Virus record (IMG/VR): IMGVR_UViG_3300022538_000221
Span: 1-20,481 of that record
Strand: one strand, 5' to 3'
Length of the DNA stretch: 20,481 bases
From: a virus
Both the position numbers and the translations under genes were made by a program. The notes beneath the pieces are model-generated. The model searched no databases, was not told the DNA's origin, and saw only the letters and a list, made by a program, of their open reading frames with translations. The number at the start of each line of letters is the position of its first letter. The first letter of the stretch is position 1. This document shows, piece after piece, positions 6,628 through 13,502 of this stretch.

Positions 6628-6644
6628 GTTGTCAATAGTTGTCA
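6610..6644 (+). repeat. Four direct TTGTCA repeats
   Basis: TTGTCA occurs at 6610, 6617, 6629 and 6639 within 35 bases, in one orientation and with 7, 12 and 10 base steps. The last copy joins a small inverted repeat GTCA-CAA-TGAC (6641-6651). The cluster spans the end of one gene and the start of the next spacer, in front of the coiled-coil gene. It may be a set of operator half-sites. Confidence 0.6.
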
Positions 6645-6666
6645 CAATGACTACTATTGTTATCAA
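6639..6666 (+). promoter_or_regulatory. Possible sigma70-type promoter
   Basis: The last TTGTCA (6639-6644) matches the -35 consensus at 5 of 6 positions; 16 bases later TATCAA (6661-6666) matches the -10 at 4 of 6. A further palindrome (AAAGTT-GT-AACTTT) lies just downstream in the leader of the gene at 6737. If the TTGTCA repeats are operators, a bound protein would block this promoter. Moderate to weak match only. Confidence 0.35.
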
Positions 6667-6736
6667 GGTACGCTAAAGTTGTAACTTTGCTAACTCCAGA
6701 ATTATTGACAAATAAATAAAACGAAAGGTGAAAACA

Positions 6737-7954
6737 ATGGAAAATATCTTTGAAATAGTTGAGATTTCTGAGCTCCAGGATCGGATTAAATTACTTACCA
6801 AGCGTCTTCACGACAAGGGAGAGTTTATCACAAAACTTAACGGGGAATGTACCGAGCTTCATCAGCGTATCATAACGCTTGGCCGGACCTTCGGGGCAAA
6901 GATCGATTATTGGCGTGATCGGTGTGACAGGAGCGAGATGCCATACCGGAAGCTTAAGGAACAGATCAAGTCACTCACCGAGTGTCTTCACGATAAAAAT
7001 GATTCTGTGACCAAGCCCCAGGATCGGGTTGAGATGCTTGTTTCAACCTGTGATGCTTTTACCGAGGCTATTAAGAAAGTGGAGGAGTGGCGTGATTACT
7101 GGAAAAAAGGATATTCTGAACTCTACACTGAGCTTCAGGATACGGCCAAGGCCTTGTCGGAGGCCAATGAGAAATTACATAAGTTGGCCAGACGCGATGG
7201 ATACAAGGATCTTGAGGAAGAAGCCGCAGTTGCCCAGGAAAGATATGATCGCCTTGTGGGAGATTTTAATAAATGGCGTGTTCGATGTGATAAATTTAAA
7301 GCGTTATGCCAAGATCTTAAGGCGAAAGTCAAGAGGCTCGAGGAAGAGGCTGTGGTTGCCAAGGGTAGCCATGATCTTTTTGCGGAGGAAAAGAAAGATC
7401 TTGATGGCATAGTAGCCACATTGCGTGAACTGAGAGACTGCGATCAGAAGCAGATGGTTGAACGTGAGGAACGGATTGAAGGACTGCTTGAGGATAGGGA
7501 TTTTTGGAGGAAAGCTCATCATCGTGTTAACCAGGAACTTCAGAACCTTAAGTCACACAAACTTGTAGTCGCGGGGACCGAGGATGTTGAGGCTCTTAAG
7601 AAAGAATTAAAGGCTGTACAGACGGGAGCCCAGGCAAGAATTGAATTTCTTACGAAAGGATATAAAGAGATCAAAGCTGAGCTGGAAACCGAGAAAGGTC
7701 ATTCGGATTTTCTTAAGAAATTAGTTAAAGCCCTGGTTGGTGCCGATGCCGGCATACTTACCCTTTATGATGCCCACGAATTCCATAGGAAATATCTTAG
7801 AGACATGGCTGAATTGGAAGCCAAGCGAAATATCTTGGTAAAAAATATCGACATATCAAAAACCGAGCAGGTGATCAGGGACCTGGTCGAAGAGTGTCGA
7901 GACCTTAGAGCACAACTGGCGGCTGCCGAGACCGATGGCAACCCCGGTATGTAA
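6737..7954 (+). CDS. Long coiled-coil protein with internal repeats
   Basis: ATG 6737 follows GAAAGG by eight bases; an in-frame GTG at 6728 overlaps that site. The 405-residue protein is almost entirely charged helix with heptad-like spacing. Internal repeats are visible: IKLLTKRLHDKGEFITK near residue 17 and IKSLTECLHDKNDSVTK near 80; LEEEAAVAQ and LEEEAVVAK; and a recurring tryptophan unit (YWRDRC, WRDYWKKGYSEL, KWRVRCDKF, DFWRKAHHR). There is no signal peptide, membrane span or enzyme motif. A similar tryptophan unit (RDYWAGIYSDL) occurs in the protein at 10686-11903, suggesting a related partner surface. A structural or scaffold-like role is possible; no family is recognised. Confidence 0.8.
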   Translation: MENIFEIVEISELQDRIKLLTKRLHDKGEFITKLNGECTELHQRIITLGRTFGAKIDYWRDRCDRSEMPYRKLKEQIKSLTECLHDKNDSVTKPQDRVEMLVSTCDAFTEAIKKVEEWRDYWKKGYSELYTELQDTAKALSEANEKLHKLARRDGYKDLEEEAAVAQERYDRLVGDFNKWRVRCDKFKALCQDLKAKVKRLEEEAVVAKGSHDLFAEEKKDLDGIVATLRELRDCDQKQMVEREERIEGLLEDRDFWRKAHHRVNQELQNLKSHKLVVAGTEDVEALKKELKAVQTGAQARIEFLTKGYKEIKAELETEKGHSDFLKKLVKALVGADAGILTLYDAHEFHRKYLRDMAELEAKRNILVKNIDISKTEQVIRDLVEECRDLRAQLAAAETDGNPGM

Positions 7955-7955
7955 A

Positions 7956-8073
7956 TTAGCCAGACAGTAGCGCAATGGATGCGCGTTAGGCTTTTGGGTT
8001 GCCAAGCGACTTGGCTTAATGTGCCGCTGCCAGTTCTTAGCTAATCGCGGATACTGGGCGCCGGCACAACCCA
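7956..8073 (+). ncRNA. Candidate structured RNA in intergenic gap
   Basis: The 143-base gap between two genes folds well by eye. Helices: GCGC 7970-7973 with 7981-7984 (loop AATGGAT, like a tRNA D-arm); TGGGTT 7995-8000 with AACCCA 8068-8073; inside it GCCAAG 8001-8006 with CTTGGC 8010-8015 (loop CGA) and GTGCCG 8021-8026 with CGGCAC 8062-8067, extended by CCAGT 8030-8034 with ACTGG 8053-8057. The last three stems form a closed three-way junction. No standard tRNA can be completed. It may be an independent small RNA or a leader element of the gene at 8098. Confidence 0.42.
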
Positions 8074-8097
8074 TTTGATTTATTAGGAGGTATTGAG

Positions 8098-8586
8098 ATG
8101 AATTTTATAGAAGAAGCAGAAAACCGCAAAACGCTTGAAAAAGATCTTTACGATATCGCAAACAAATTGGTTGGCAACGTTGGGCCGGTGGATTGGGATT
8201 TTTTAAAATTCAGATGGCGTGCATTCGCATTTTTTTGTATTCAGCGTAGGTCCCCAGATTATTCAGAGATTGTTGATGTGTGGACGAAATGGATCAAGGC
8301 GTATTGTGACTTTAAAAAACTCCATACACCGGAGTCAGCGTGGTTGATAGAGGATCCAGATCTTACTGTTCGTTGGCTAAAAAAACCCGCCATTGAGTTT
8401 GGTACTGATTTTAAGTATGAAGAAGGCAAGTCGGAACCGCCCGCAGGTCCAGAAAACTTTGACTGGGTTCATATAGTGGCGTATTTAATTATTTACAGGA
8501 CTGACTGCGAGCCCCATGAGACTGTAACAATATGTCCACGTTGTAAAGAAATGGATAAAGCTCTTAAGAGGAGCCAGCCTTCATAA
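8098..8586 (+). CDS. 162-aa hypothetical protein
   Basis: ATG 8098 stands behind a strong AGGAGG site (8084-8090). The 162-residue protein looks soluble and helical, rich in tryptophan and aromatic residues (FLKFRWRAFAFFCIQRR, VDVWTKWIKAYCDFKK). It ends with a single CPRC knuckle near residue 147 and a basic tail. It is downstream of the structured gap 7956-8073, which may act as its leader. No family is recognised. Confidence 0.65.
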   Translation: MNFIEEAENRKTLEKDLYDIANKLVGNVGPVDWDFLKFRWRAFAFFCIQRRSPDYSEIVDVWTKWIKAYCDFKKLHTPESAWLIEDPDLTVRWLKKPAIEFGTDFKYEEGKSEPPAGPENFDWVHIVAYLIIYRTDCEPHETVTICPRCKEMDKALKRSQPS

Positions 8587-8717
8587 TTTAATTTTACGGG
8601 TGGCGGACCGAGGAGAATAGGTTGGGGGACGAGGCAGGATAGTGCGTAGGTTCGCGGCCCTCCAATAATTACACATGACAGTATAACGCATTGTGCGTAA
8701 GAAAGTGAGGTGTAGCG
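8587..8717 (+). other. 131-base G-rich gap with inverted repeats
   Basis: No gene is visible. GGGTGGC (8598-8604) can pair with GCCCTCC (8657-8663) with one mismatch, closing a purine-rich, guanine-rich loop. A 13-base inverted repeat ACGCA-TTG-TGCGT lies at 8686-8698, and GTGCGTA occurs at 8642 and again at 8693. These may be leader structure or an operator for the gene at 8718; no clear promoter is seen. Confidence 0.35.
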
Positions 8718-8882
8718 ATGACCAAGGAAACAGAAAACAATTTAATAGCGTTAATGGAAGAGTGCGTGGTCAACGGTAATGATGGCCAGTCAAGTCTGTA
8801 TGCCTGGTTTATTGAAGAGCGGGACCTGATCATGACCACGCTTGAGGACATACCCGAGGAAGATCGGGGGATAATGAGGTGA
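8718..8882 (+). CDS. 54-aa acidic hypothetical protein
   Basis: ATG 8718 follows GTGAGGTG by seven bases. The 54-residue product is acidic and helical (NLIALMEECVVNGNDGQ, WFIEERDLIMTTLEDIPEEDRG), with no metal or membrane motif. A 15-codon GTG frame overlaps its stop but is too short to call. Small acidic phage proteins are often protein inhibitors or mimics, but nothing here shows that directly. Confidence 0.6.
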   Translation: MTKETENNLIALMEECVVNGNDGQSSLYAWFIEERDLIMTTLEDIPEEDRGIMR

Positions 8883-8918
8883 AAATCAATGACGAAATCA
8901 GACGAAATGGTGAGCTGA

Positions 8919-9173
8919 ATGAATAATACCATAAAAATCGATGAAGCCGATGCGGAAGATGCGATAAAGAAGGGGCGCGAGGAGGCCCCTAAAAGGAAAG
9001 CGGCTGAAAGGTGGCGCGATGATCATTTACCCGGAGGGTTCTATTCCAAAGAGCCATCGACAACGGACAAGTTATTAATTTTGTCAAAGCACTACGGCGA
9101 GATCTGGAGCAACTGGTATCAATTATGGATAGAAATAAGGGCAGGGATATGGACGAGATTAGGGCTGCGTTAA
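8919..9173 (+). CDS. 84-aa hypothetical protein
   Basis: ATG 8919 has a GGTGAG site six bases upstream. The 84-residue protein has a charged helical start (IDEADAEDAIKKGREEAPKR) and a tryptophan-rich second half (IWSNWYQLWIEIRAGIW). It overlaps the next gene by 25 bases (or 49 if the earlier ATG of that gene is used). No family is recognised. Confidence 0.5.
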   Translation: MNNTIKIDEADAEDAIKKGREEAPKRKAAERWRDDHLPGGFYSKEPSTTDKLLILSKHYGEIWSNWYQLWIEIRAGIWTRLGLR

Positions 9174-9772
9174 TACCGCCGATACCGTACAAGCGGATAC
9201 CAGGCTATTGTCTCTTGATGAAGGTTGAGGACGGATTACTCACCTTTACCGCTGAGGCCGGGGACGATAATTGGGTTAAATTAATGTCAATTATGCTTGA
9301 CTTGGAGCGCAGTTTCAGGTATTGTATTCTCTATACCGTTATGGAGTCCCGAGATCGTATAGCAGACTCGTATTTTCGTGATCTTTACAAGCGTGCAAAG
9401 GAGGAAATACCATGGATTAAAATTATGCCGGCGCCCTATGCCAGCGACATTCCACAGGGGATTGCCTTATTTACTGAGACCATGACGCACGGCAAATTTG
9501 TAATGCCCCCCGAATCATCTATCCTTTTCGGGCATATCGGTCAGCTACAAGCCGATGCTCTTCCGGATGACGATTGTTATGCTTTTCATGCCCTAAGGTA
9601 TATCCTCGGTGGTTTGTCAATTCAACCCGTCATTGACGTCAAGCAAGTGGCTGAAGGCAGGATTGCATGGATTAACGCACAAAAGCGTAACAAATTAACG
9701 GGTATGTCAAAAGCGGCCTGGGACGAGCTTGATGTTCTCAAACAAGAACAGAAACGCAAACAGGAGGATTAG
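9149..9772 (+). CDS. 207-aa hypothetical protein
   Basis: ATG 9149 has AAGG eight bases upstream and is preferred to the in-frame ATG 9125, which lacks a site. The 207-residue protein is soluble, with alternating hydrophobic strands (YCLLMKVEDGLLTFTAE) and a DDDCYAFHALRYILGG stretch near residue 150. That stretch loosely recalls the last acidic helix of RNase H-fold terminase nucleases (aspartate, then an A-x-x-Y helix), as in DHFRHAFNY of the TerL here, but the other acidic motifs are not evident. It ends in TAG 9770-9772, three bases before the next start. Function unknown. Confidence 0.65.
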   Translation: MDEIRAALIPPIPYKRIPGYCLLMKVEDGLLTFTAEAGDDNWVKLMSIMLDLERSFRYCILYTVMESRDRIADSYFRDLYKRAKEEIPWIKIMPAPYASDIPQGIALFTETMTHGKFVMPPESSILFGHIGQLQADALPDDDCYAFHALRYILGGLSIQPVIDVKQVAEGRIAWINAQKRNKLTGMSKAAWDELDVLKQEQKRKQED

Positions 9773-9775
9773 CAA

Positions 9776-10720
9776 ATGAAGACAAAATGGAGAGGCAAAA
9801 CGTGCAAAAAAACCTTTTTAATCTTACTCGGCCTGCTCATGTTCGTAGCTGCGTGCTATGCTGAGAACGTTGTAAAGTCCGACGGCGGGAACCCGCTGCT
9901 TCAAAACCTACGTGTTACCCGAACCTGGGCACCAACTGGTAACTGTATCAGTACCCTCGATGCAAAATGGGTTGAACCCGAGATACTTGCTGAGGCCAGG
10001 GCACTTACAACTACTGGTCAATTAACAGTGCTTGTGATTTCTCGGGACATTATGGGCTGGAAGAAGAATGAGGCCCGGGTGTATGGTGCCTCGGATGCCG
10101 AGCACGCAGTCTCAATGTGGGGAAGATCGGAACCAATAAGGGATTTGATCGATCTCGCAATGCCAATCGAGGGATTCATTACCCTTGAATGGTGGGATAC
10201 TTATTCTCAATATCGTATATTATTTGCCAAAGAAACCTCGGACGACATCGACAAGCTTGCGTCATACATTAACGAAATGATTGCAAAAGATGCGATGCCG
10301 AAGGCTACGTCTAAAAAGATTAAGTGGACTGGTGAAAAGATCAGTGAATGGACCCATGTTGGCAAGGCAAATACTTCGAGAGAATGGGCCGATGGCAAGG
10401 GTAATACCATGGCCTATCCAGAGTCAATACTTGGCCCAAATTGGGTTGCATATCTTTCCGCACTTGGTGGCCCACGTCCATTATTTATAGAATATATCAA
10501 ACCTTCAGCCGGCGGTCCCCACCGAGTTGTTCTTGATTCACAACTCTATGGCAACTTGAATCCGTTTATTTATGAGGCCGATACATATAGAGCTGGATCC
10601 AAACTCCCGATTAGGGGGGTGAGCGATCGTTCCGGCTGGTGGCCCAAGGCGATTCCGACCTGCCCCATATGGCCGGATCCAGACAATGAAACAGAATACA
10701 AGGTTAAAACTGGAACATGA
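9776..10720 (+). CDS. Exported protein or lipoprotein of unknown function
   Basis: ATG 9776 follows CAGGAGG closely. The first residues are basic (MKTKWRGKTCKK), followed by a hydrophobic core (FLILLGLLMFVA) and VAAC at 24-27, which fits a lipobox, or alternatively AYA/EN for a plain signal peptidase cut. The mature part (about 285 residues) is rich in tryptophan and aromatic residues with an even mix of strands and helices, and no enzyme motif is recognised. A phage-coded exported protein could alter the infected cell's envelope, for example to block superinfection, or be a virion protein; both are inference. The end overlaps the next gene by 35 bases. Confidence 0.75.
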   Translation: MKTKWRGKTCKKTFLILLGLLMFVAACYAENVVKSDGGNPLLQNLRVTRTWAPTGNCISTLDAKWVEPEILAEARALTTTGQLTVLVISRDIMGWKKNEARVYGASDAEHAVSMWGRSEPIRDLIDLAMPIEGFITLEWWDTYSQYRILFAKETSDDIDKLASYINEMIAKDAMPKATSKKIKWTGEKISEWTHVGKANTSREWADGKGNTMAYPESILGPNWVAYLSALGGPRPLFIEYIKPSAGGPHRVVLDSQLYGNLNPFIYEADTYRAGSKLPIRGVSDRSGWWPKAIPTCPIWPDPDNETEYKVKTGT

Positions 10721-11903
10721 TGTTGCCAGAATATTACGTAAAAACCGGTACGTAGTCCGGGAGGCTGCTATCGAATTATGGCGCCAAGACGTGTCCACTT
10801 TGGATATTGCTCTGGCGCCATGTTTATCAGAAGTTCAACGACTTGACTTAATTGAGGCTGTTGACCGATTAGTCAACAGAGCCAATTTAAGCAACAGAAA
10901 GGAAAAGATTATGAGAATACCAGGAACAAAAATGGACCGATCATGTGGTCCCGAGGGTACGGTTACGGAAGGGGACGGAGGTGGAGAGCACGGTGCTGAT
11001 CCCGATATTGCGGCCCTGAATGCGGACAATCCCGAAGGCGATGTTGGTGACCTAAAGGCTGCCTTCGAGCATCCAAGTGTAGAAGAGGTGGGAGCAGCCA
11101 TCGATAAACAAATCGCGAGCGAAGAAGACACCGCCAGGCTCCACGTCGCCCTCAAGGATCCGCCGGTCCGGGGCGAGGTGCTGGACAACGGAAGGGAGAT
11201 GGGCGGAGATTGTGAGGAAGGTGTGGGATCAATCAATATCAACGACGCTCGCCAGGCCGACCTGGACCAGTGCTGTGGAACGGATCCGTTGAATGATGTA
11301 GCGGACGAAGCAGCCAAGATACATGAAGGATTGCCTGACCAATTCGTACCAGATTTTCCCAAGGACGCCCCGGAGGATCCAGACCGTGAACGCCTCACCG
11401 GTGTCGATTATATCTTGAACGAAAAGGAGAAAAAGGAGAGTCCGGCAAGCAGACTCGCAGCGGCGGCGGACCATCTTTACGATCCGGTGCGTAAGCGTAT
11501 TGGAGATCTTGTAAGAAATCGTGATTATTGGGCTGGTATATATAGTGATTTAAAGAAGGATTATGATCGCCTCAAGAATCCGACATTTCAACCCGATCAA
11601 GAACTGGAGCTCCATTTAAAAGAACAGGACAAACCATCGTGCTGTTCCCGCCCAATCGTACGCGAGGAAGTCTACAAGCTGATCGACGGCGAGCGTGATT
11701 ATCAGGATAATAGTTCCTATACATATGCCGCTGATGATAAATCAAATTGGACGCTGCATGATTGGCTTGTGTCTATCGAGACCCGTGTATGTGGAGCCCG
11801 TGATATAACTGGAAATCCGGACTTTCAGATGGCTAAAATCCGAGAGATTGCTGGTTATGCCGTGGCTGCCATGGAGCATATCCTGGCACCGGCGAGGGTT
11901 TAA
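10686..11903 (+). CDS. 405-aa composite protein with conserved phage C-terminal domain
   Basis: The open frame begins at ATG 10686, without a ribosome site, inside the previous gene. Residues 1-75 are basic and helical; then an in-frame ATG at 10911 has a good AAAGGAAAAG site, so a shorter 330-residue product is likely and may be the main one. The middle (about 76-250) is acidic, glycine-rich and probably disordered (EGDGGGEHGADPDIAAL). A helical unit RDYWAGIYSDLKKDYDRL near 278 resembles repeats of the coiled-coil protein at 6737. The last 85 residues (EEVYKLIDGERDYQDNSS ... IREIAGYAVAAMEHI) resemble a MazG-like phage domain that would act on nucleotides, though the EExxE-type metal site is not clear. 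Assignment is tentative. Confidence 0.7.
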   Translation: MKQNTRLKLEHDVARILRKNRYVVREAAIELWRQDVSTLDIALAPCLSEVQRLDLIEAVDRLVNRANLSNRKEKIMRIPGTKMDRSCGPEGTVTEGDGGGEHGADPDIAALNADNPEGDVGDLKAAFEHPSVEEVGAAIDKQIASEEDTARLHVALKDPPVRGEVLDNGREMGGDCEEGVGSININDARQADLDQCCGTDPLNDVADEAAKIHEGLPDQFVPDFPKDAPEDPDRERLTGVDYILNEKEKKESPASRLAAAADHLYDPVRKRIGDLVRNRDYWAGIYSDLKKDYDRLKNPTFQPDQELELHLKEQDKPSCCSRPIVREEVYKLIDGERDYQDNSSYTYAADDKSNWTLHDWLVSIETRVCGARDITGNPDFQMAKIREIAGYAVAAMEHILAPARV

Positions 11904-11986
11904 CGATTCGTGGTGAGCCTGACTGGGATTTCAGGTTCCTCCCCAGAGTGCTAACCCGGCCAGTCCGGGGAAATCGCTATGATCCG

Positions 11987-12038
11987 ACCCCGGGGAAGCG
12001 GCGGGCAAAAACCTATCCCGCACCCTGGGGTTTTTTTT
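11987..12038 (+). terminator. Strong intrinsic terminator
   Basis: A nine-base-pair stem, ACCCCGGGG (11987-11995) with CCCTGGGGT (12023-12031), one G-T pair, encloses an inner stem GCGGG/CCCGC and is followed at once by eight T (12031-12038). It would end transcription of the gene cluster that finishes at 11903. Two smaller hairpins (CCTGA/TCAGG and CCCGG/CCGGG) lie just upstream. Confidence 0.85.
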
Positions 12039-12063
12039 GTAATACGTCGTATATCAAGTAAAC

Positions 12064-12093
12064 TTGACATCGCAAACAATGTTGATTTAAAAT
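12064..12093 (+). promoter_or_regulatory. Sigma70-type promoter
   Basis: TTGACA (12064-12069, perfect -35) and TAAAAT (12088-12093, 5 of 6 for -10) are 18 bases apart. This is the best promoter match I found in the window and lies 88 bases before the start of the gene at 12181, just after a terminator. Confidence 0.65.
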
Positions 12094-12144
12094 ACCCCAT
12101 AAAAGTTAATCGTGGCTTTAAACCAACAATCTTTTTAATCGTAC

Positions 12145-12157
12145 GATACAATGTATC
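12145..12157 (+). promoter_or_regulatory. Inverted repeat in leader, possible operator
   Basis: GATAC-AAT-GTATC, a perfect 13-base inverted repeat, sits in the leader between the promoter at 12064 and the gene at 12181. Size and place fit a repressor site or a small RNA hairpin; nothing identifies the binding protein. Confidence 0.35.
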
Positions 12158-12180
12158 ACCGATTGAGAAAGGAATGAAAA

Positions 12181-12693
12181 ATGACAACAGATGAATACAA
12201 TAAAGATCCGCTCAACAAATTTAATGGACTTAACAAAAATGATCCAACAGTTTACCAGGTAAGGGCTGCCCGGAAGGGTTTTGATAATGAAATAGATATC
12301 GCCATCATGGGTGTTCGTCCGGATTGCGTGTCGGTTTGTGCGGATCTTGGCATGAAGCTTGTCAAGGACGGCGAAGAAGTTAAGCCGGTACTTACGATAC
12401 CGTTCGAAGCAGCCGTGGACCTCATGACAGACCTATGGAACGCTGGCATCCGACCCGAGGGCGTGGACCTGGCAGACTCCAAGACCTTGCTTGCGGTTCA
12501 GGCTCATTTGAATGATAGCCGGATGTATGCAGTGGCGTTCTGGAACAAGATGACGGGAGGTCAGCCGGCACCTGCGCCAGTACTTGACAAAGATGGCAAG
12601 ATCATCGAATTTCCGGGGCCGGAAGAGCGTCAGAGACGCAAAGAGAAAGATAATCCAAATGAACCAGACGGAGAAGGCCAGGACAAACAGTAA
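12181..12693 (+). CDS. Moron-like independently transcribed gene, unknown function
   Basis: ATG 12181 follows GAAAGGAATG. The 170-residue product has a globular core (about 24-125: IDIAIMGVRPDCVSVCADLGMKL, then LTIPFEAAVDLMTDLWNAGI) and an acidic, proline-rich tail (EERQRRKEKDNPNEPDGEGQ) that looks disordered. No signal peptide, membrane span or catalytic motif is recognised. What stands out is context: a strong terminator and a promoter stand in front, and two terminator-like hairpins follow, so the gene has its own transcript between clusters of coupled late genes. That is the layout of morons, which often alter the host (exclusion, anti-defence), but the function here is unknown. Confidence 0.78.
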   Translation: MTTDEYNKDPLNKFNGLNKNDPTVYQVRAARKGFDNEIDIAIMGVRPDCVSVCADLGMKLVKDGEEVKPVLTIPFEAAVDLMTDLWNAGIRPEGVDLADSKTLLAVQAHLNDSRMYAVAFWNKMTGGQPAPAPVLDKDGKIIEFPGPEERQRRKEKDNPNEPDGEGQDKQ

Positions 12694-12712
12694 GCAAAAC
12701 CTAAGTATTCGA

Positions 12713-12760
12713 GACCAAAACAGGGTGTCAGGTACCGCTCTGGTGGTCTATCTATTTTTT
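12713..12760 (+). terminator. Terminator-like hairpin (first of two)
   Basis: GACCA (12713-12717) pairs with TGGTC (12744-12748), with a possible CAG/CTG inner stem, followed by TATCTATTTTTT. The stem is short and the loop large, so this is weaker than the next one. Confidence 0.45.
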
Positions 12761-12774
12761 CAAAAAAAAACATG

Positions 12775-12818
12775 AGCGTCAACTTCGAGATGTGTGAGGA
12801 GCTGGCGCTTTTTCTTTT
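12775..12818 (+). terminator. Intrinsic terminator (second of two)
   Basis: AGCGTCAACTTC (12775-12786) pairs with GAGGAGCTGGCGCT (about 12796-12809) over 12 positions with one mismatch and two G-T pairs, and is followed by TTTTTCTTTT. It closes the one-gene unit of 12181-12693. Confidence 0.65.
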
Positions 12819-12836
12819 GGAAAGAAGGAGGTTATG

Positions 12837-13043
12837 ATGATTGATATTTTTTTAAGTACAAGGGCACCGACAAATTTGGACTTAATCATAATAGTTTTTC
12901 TGGGCGTTCTTTTGGCAGGGCTTTTCAAAGAGGTTGTTGGATGGGGCCTGGATATAATAACGGATTGGTGGAAATTCCGTATAAGAGGATATTGGTGGAA
13001 ATTCTGGAAAAGAGAACACTGGCTCACAAGGAGGCCGCGATGA
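12837..13043 (+). CDS. 68-aa single-span membrane protein
   Basis: ATG 12837 is five bases after GGAGG; the ATG at 12834 is too close. Residues about 14-30 form a membrane helix (LDLIIIVFLGVLLAGLF), followed by an amphipathic, tryptophan- and arginine-rich tail (DWWKFRIRGYWWKFWKREHW). Its TGA overlaps the next ATG. The tail would bind the inner face of the membrane strongly. No family is recognised; no endolysin is near to suggest a spanin or holin role. Confidence 0.6.
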   Translation: MIDIFLSTRAPTNLDLIIIVFLGVLLAGLFKEVVGWGLDIITDWWKFRIRGYWWKFWKREHWLTRRPR

Positions 13044-13324
13044 CATTTGATCCCTTTGCTTCGATCGCTATTATATGCGTTCTTTTAATAATCCTGCTCA
13101 TTTTACAAGCAATAATGATCAGTAAAACCCTGACCTATAAAGACAAGGTCCAGGGTGAACTCCTAAATAAACTTATGGCTAAGGACTTTAAGGACTACAC
13201 CGAGGGCACGCACCGGATCGACATGGGAATTGCGGCCCTGAAGACAGCGGCGAAGGCACGTAAGATTAAGCCTGCGGATAATTCCGAGAAAGAGGTTGAA
13301 CCGGACGAAGTACCTGTTATCTAA
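13040..13324 (+). CDS. 94-aa single-span membrane protein upstream of portal
   Basis: ATG 13040 has AAGGAGG eight bases upstream and overlaps the previous stop; a longer in-frame start at 12941 would lie within the previous gene. Residues 9-26 are strongly hydrophobic (IAIICVLLIILLILQAIM), and the rest is charged helix ending in an acidic tail (KEVEPDEVPVI). The layout, an N-terminal anchor with a helical cytoplasmic or periplasmic body, is seen in small proteins near phage portal genes, but I cannot name the family. Confidence 0.6.
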   Translation: MTFDPFASIAIICVLLIILLILQAIMISKTLTYKDKVQGELLNKLMAKDFKDYTEGTHRIDMGIAALKTAAKARKIKPADNSEKEVEPDEVPVI

Positions 13325-13334
13325 GGGAGATAGT

Positions 13335-13502
13335 ATGCCAAAATACAAAAAAGGAATGAGAAAGTTCAGCTATTTCAAGCAGGGCACACAGGAAATGCAG
13401 GACCGCCTCGATGCCGCTGATATACCAAAGTATCAGAAACGCAAGGTCGAGCAGGCCCTGAGGGAAAAGCGTAGGAAGCGCAAAAAGGAGCGGGGGAACT
13501 GA
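13335..13502 (+). CDS. 55-aa basic hypothetical protein
   Basis: ATG 13335 follows AAGGGAGA closely; an upstream in-frame TTG at 13296 is inside the previous gene. The 55-residue product is highly basic with a helical C-terminus (KYQKRKVEQALREKRRKRKKERG). The stop overlaps the next ATG (TGATG). Together with the next gene it forms a pair of tiny basic proteins directly before the portal, a position where similar small genes recur in other phages (from memory). Function unknown. Confidence 0.65.
   Translation: MPKYKKGMRKFSYFKQGTQEMQDRLDAADIPKYQKRKVEQALREKRRKRKKERGN

Noticed and set aside
7956-8073. A complete tRNA gene
   Set aside because: Only a D-arm-like hairpin and a TTTTGGG loop-like stretch are present. 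The anticodon stem has two mismatches of five, and no acceptor or T-arm can be placed, so I list it only as a structured RNA candidate.
8598-8664. A second tRNA-like element (GGGTGGC pairing with GCCCTCC, followed by A)
   Set aside because: The stem has a mismatch, the enclosed part is too short and purine-rich, and no D-arm or anticodon arm can be drawn.
10835-11398. 187-aa open frame on the minus strand
   Set aside because: Serine/proline-rich shadow of the acidic middle of the gene at 10686-11903; no start signal and no conserved motif.
11979-12194. 71-aa + strand frame across the terminator and promoter
   Set aside because: It runs through the terminator stem, the promoter and the leader, so it is best explained as non-coding.
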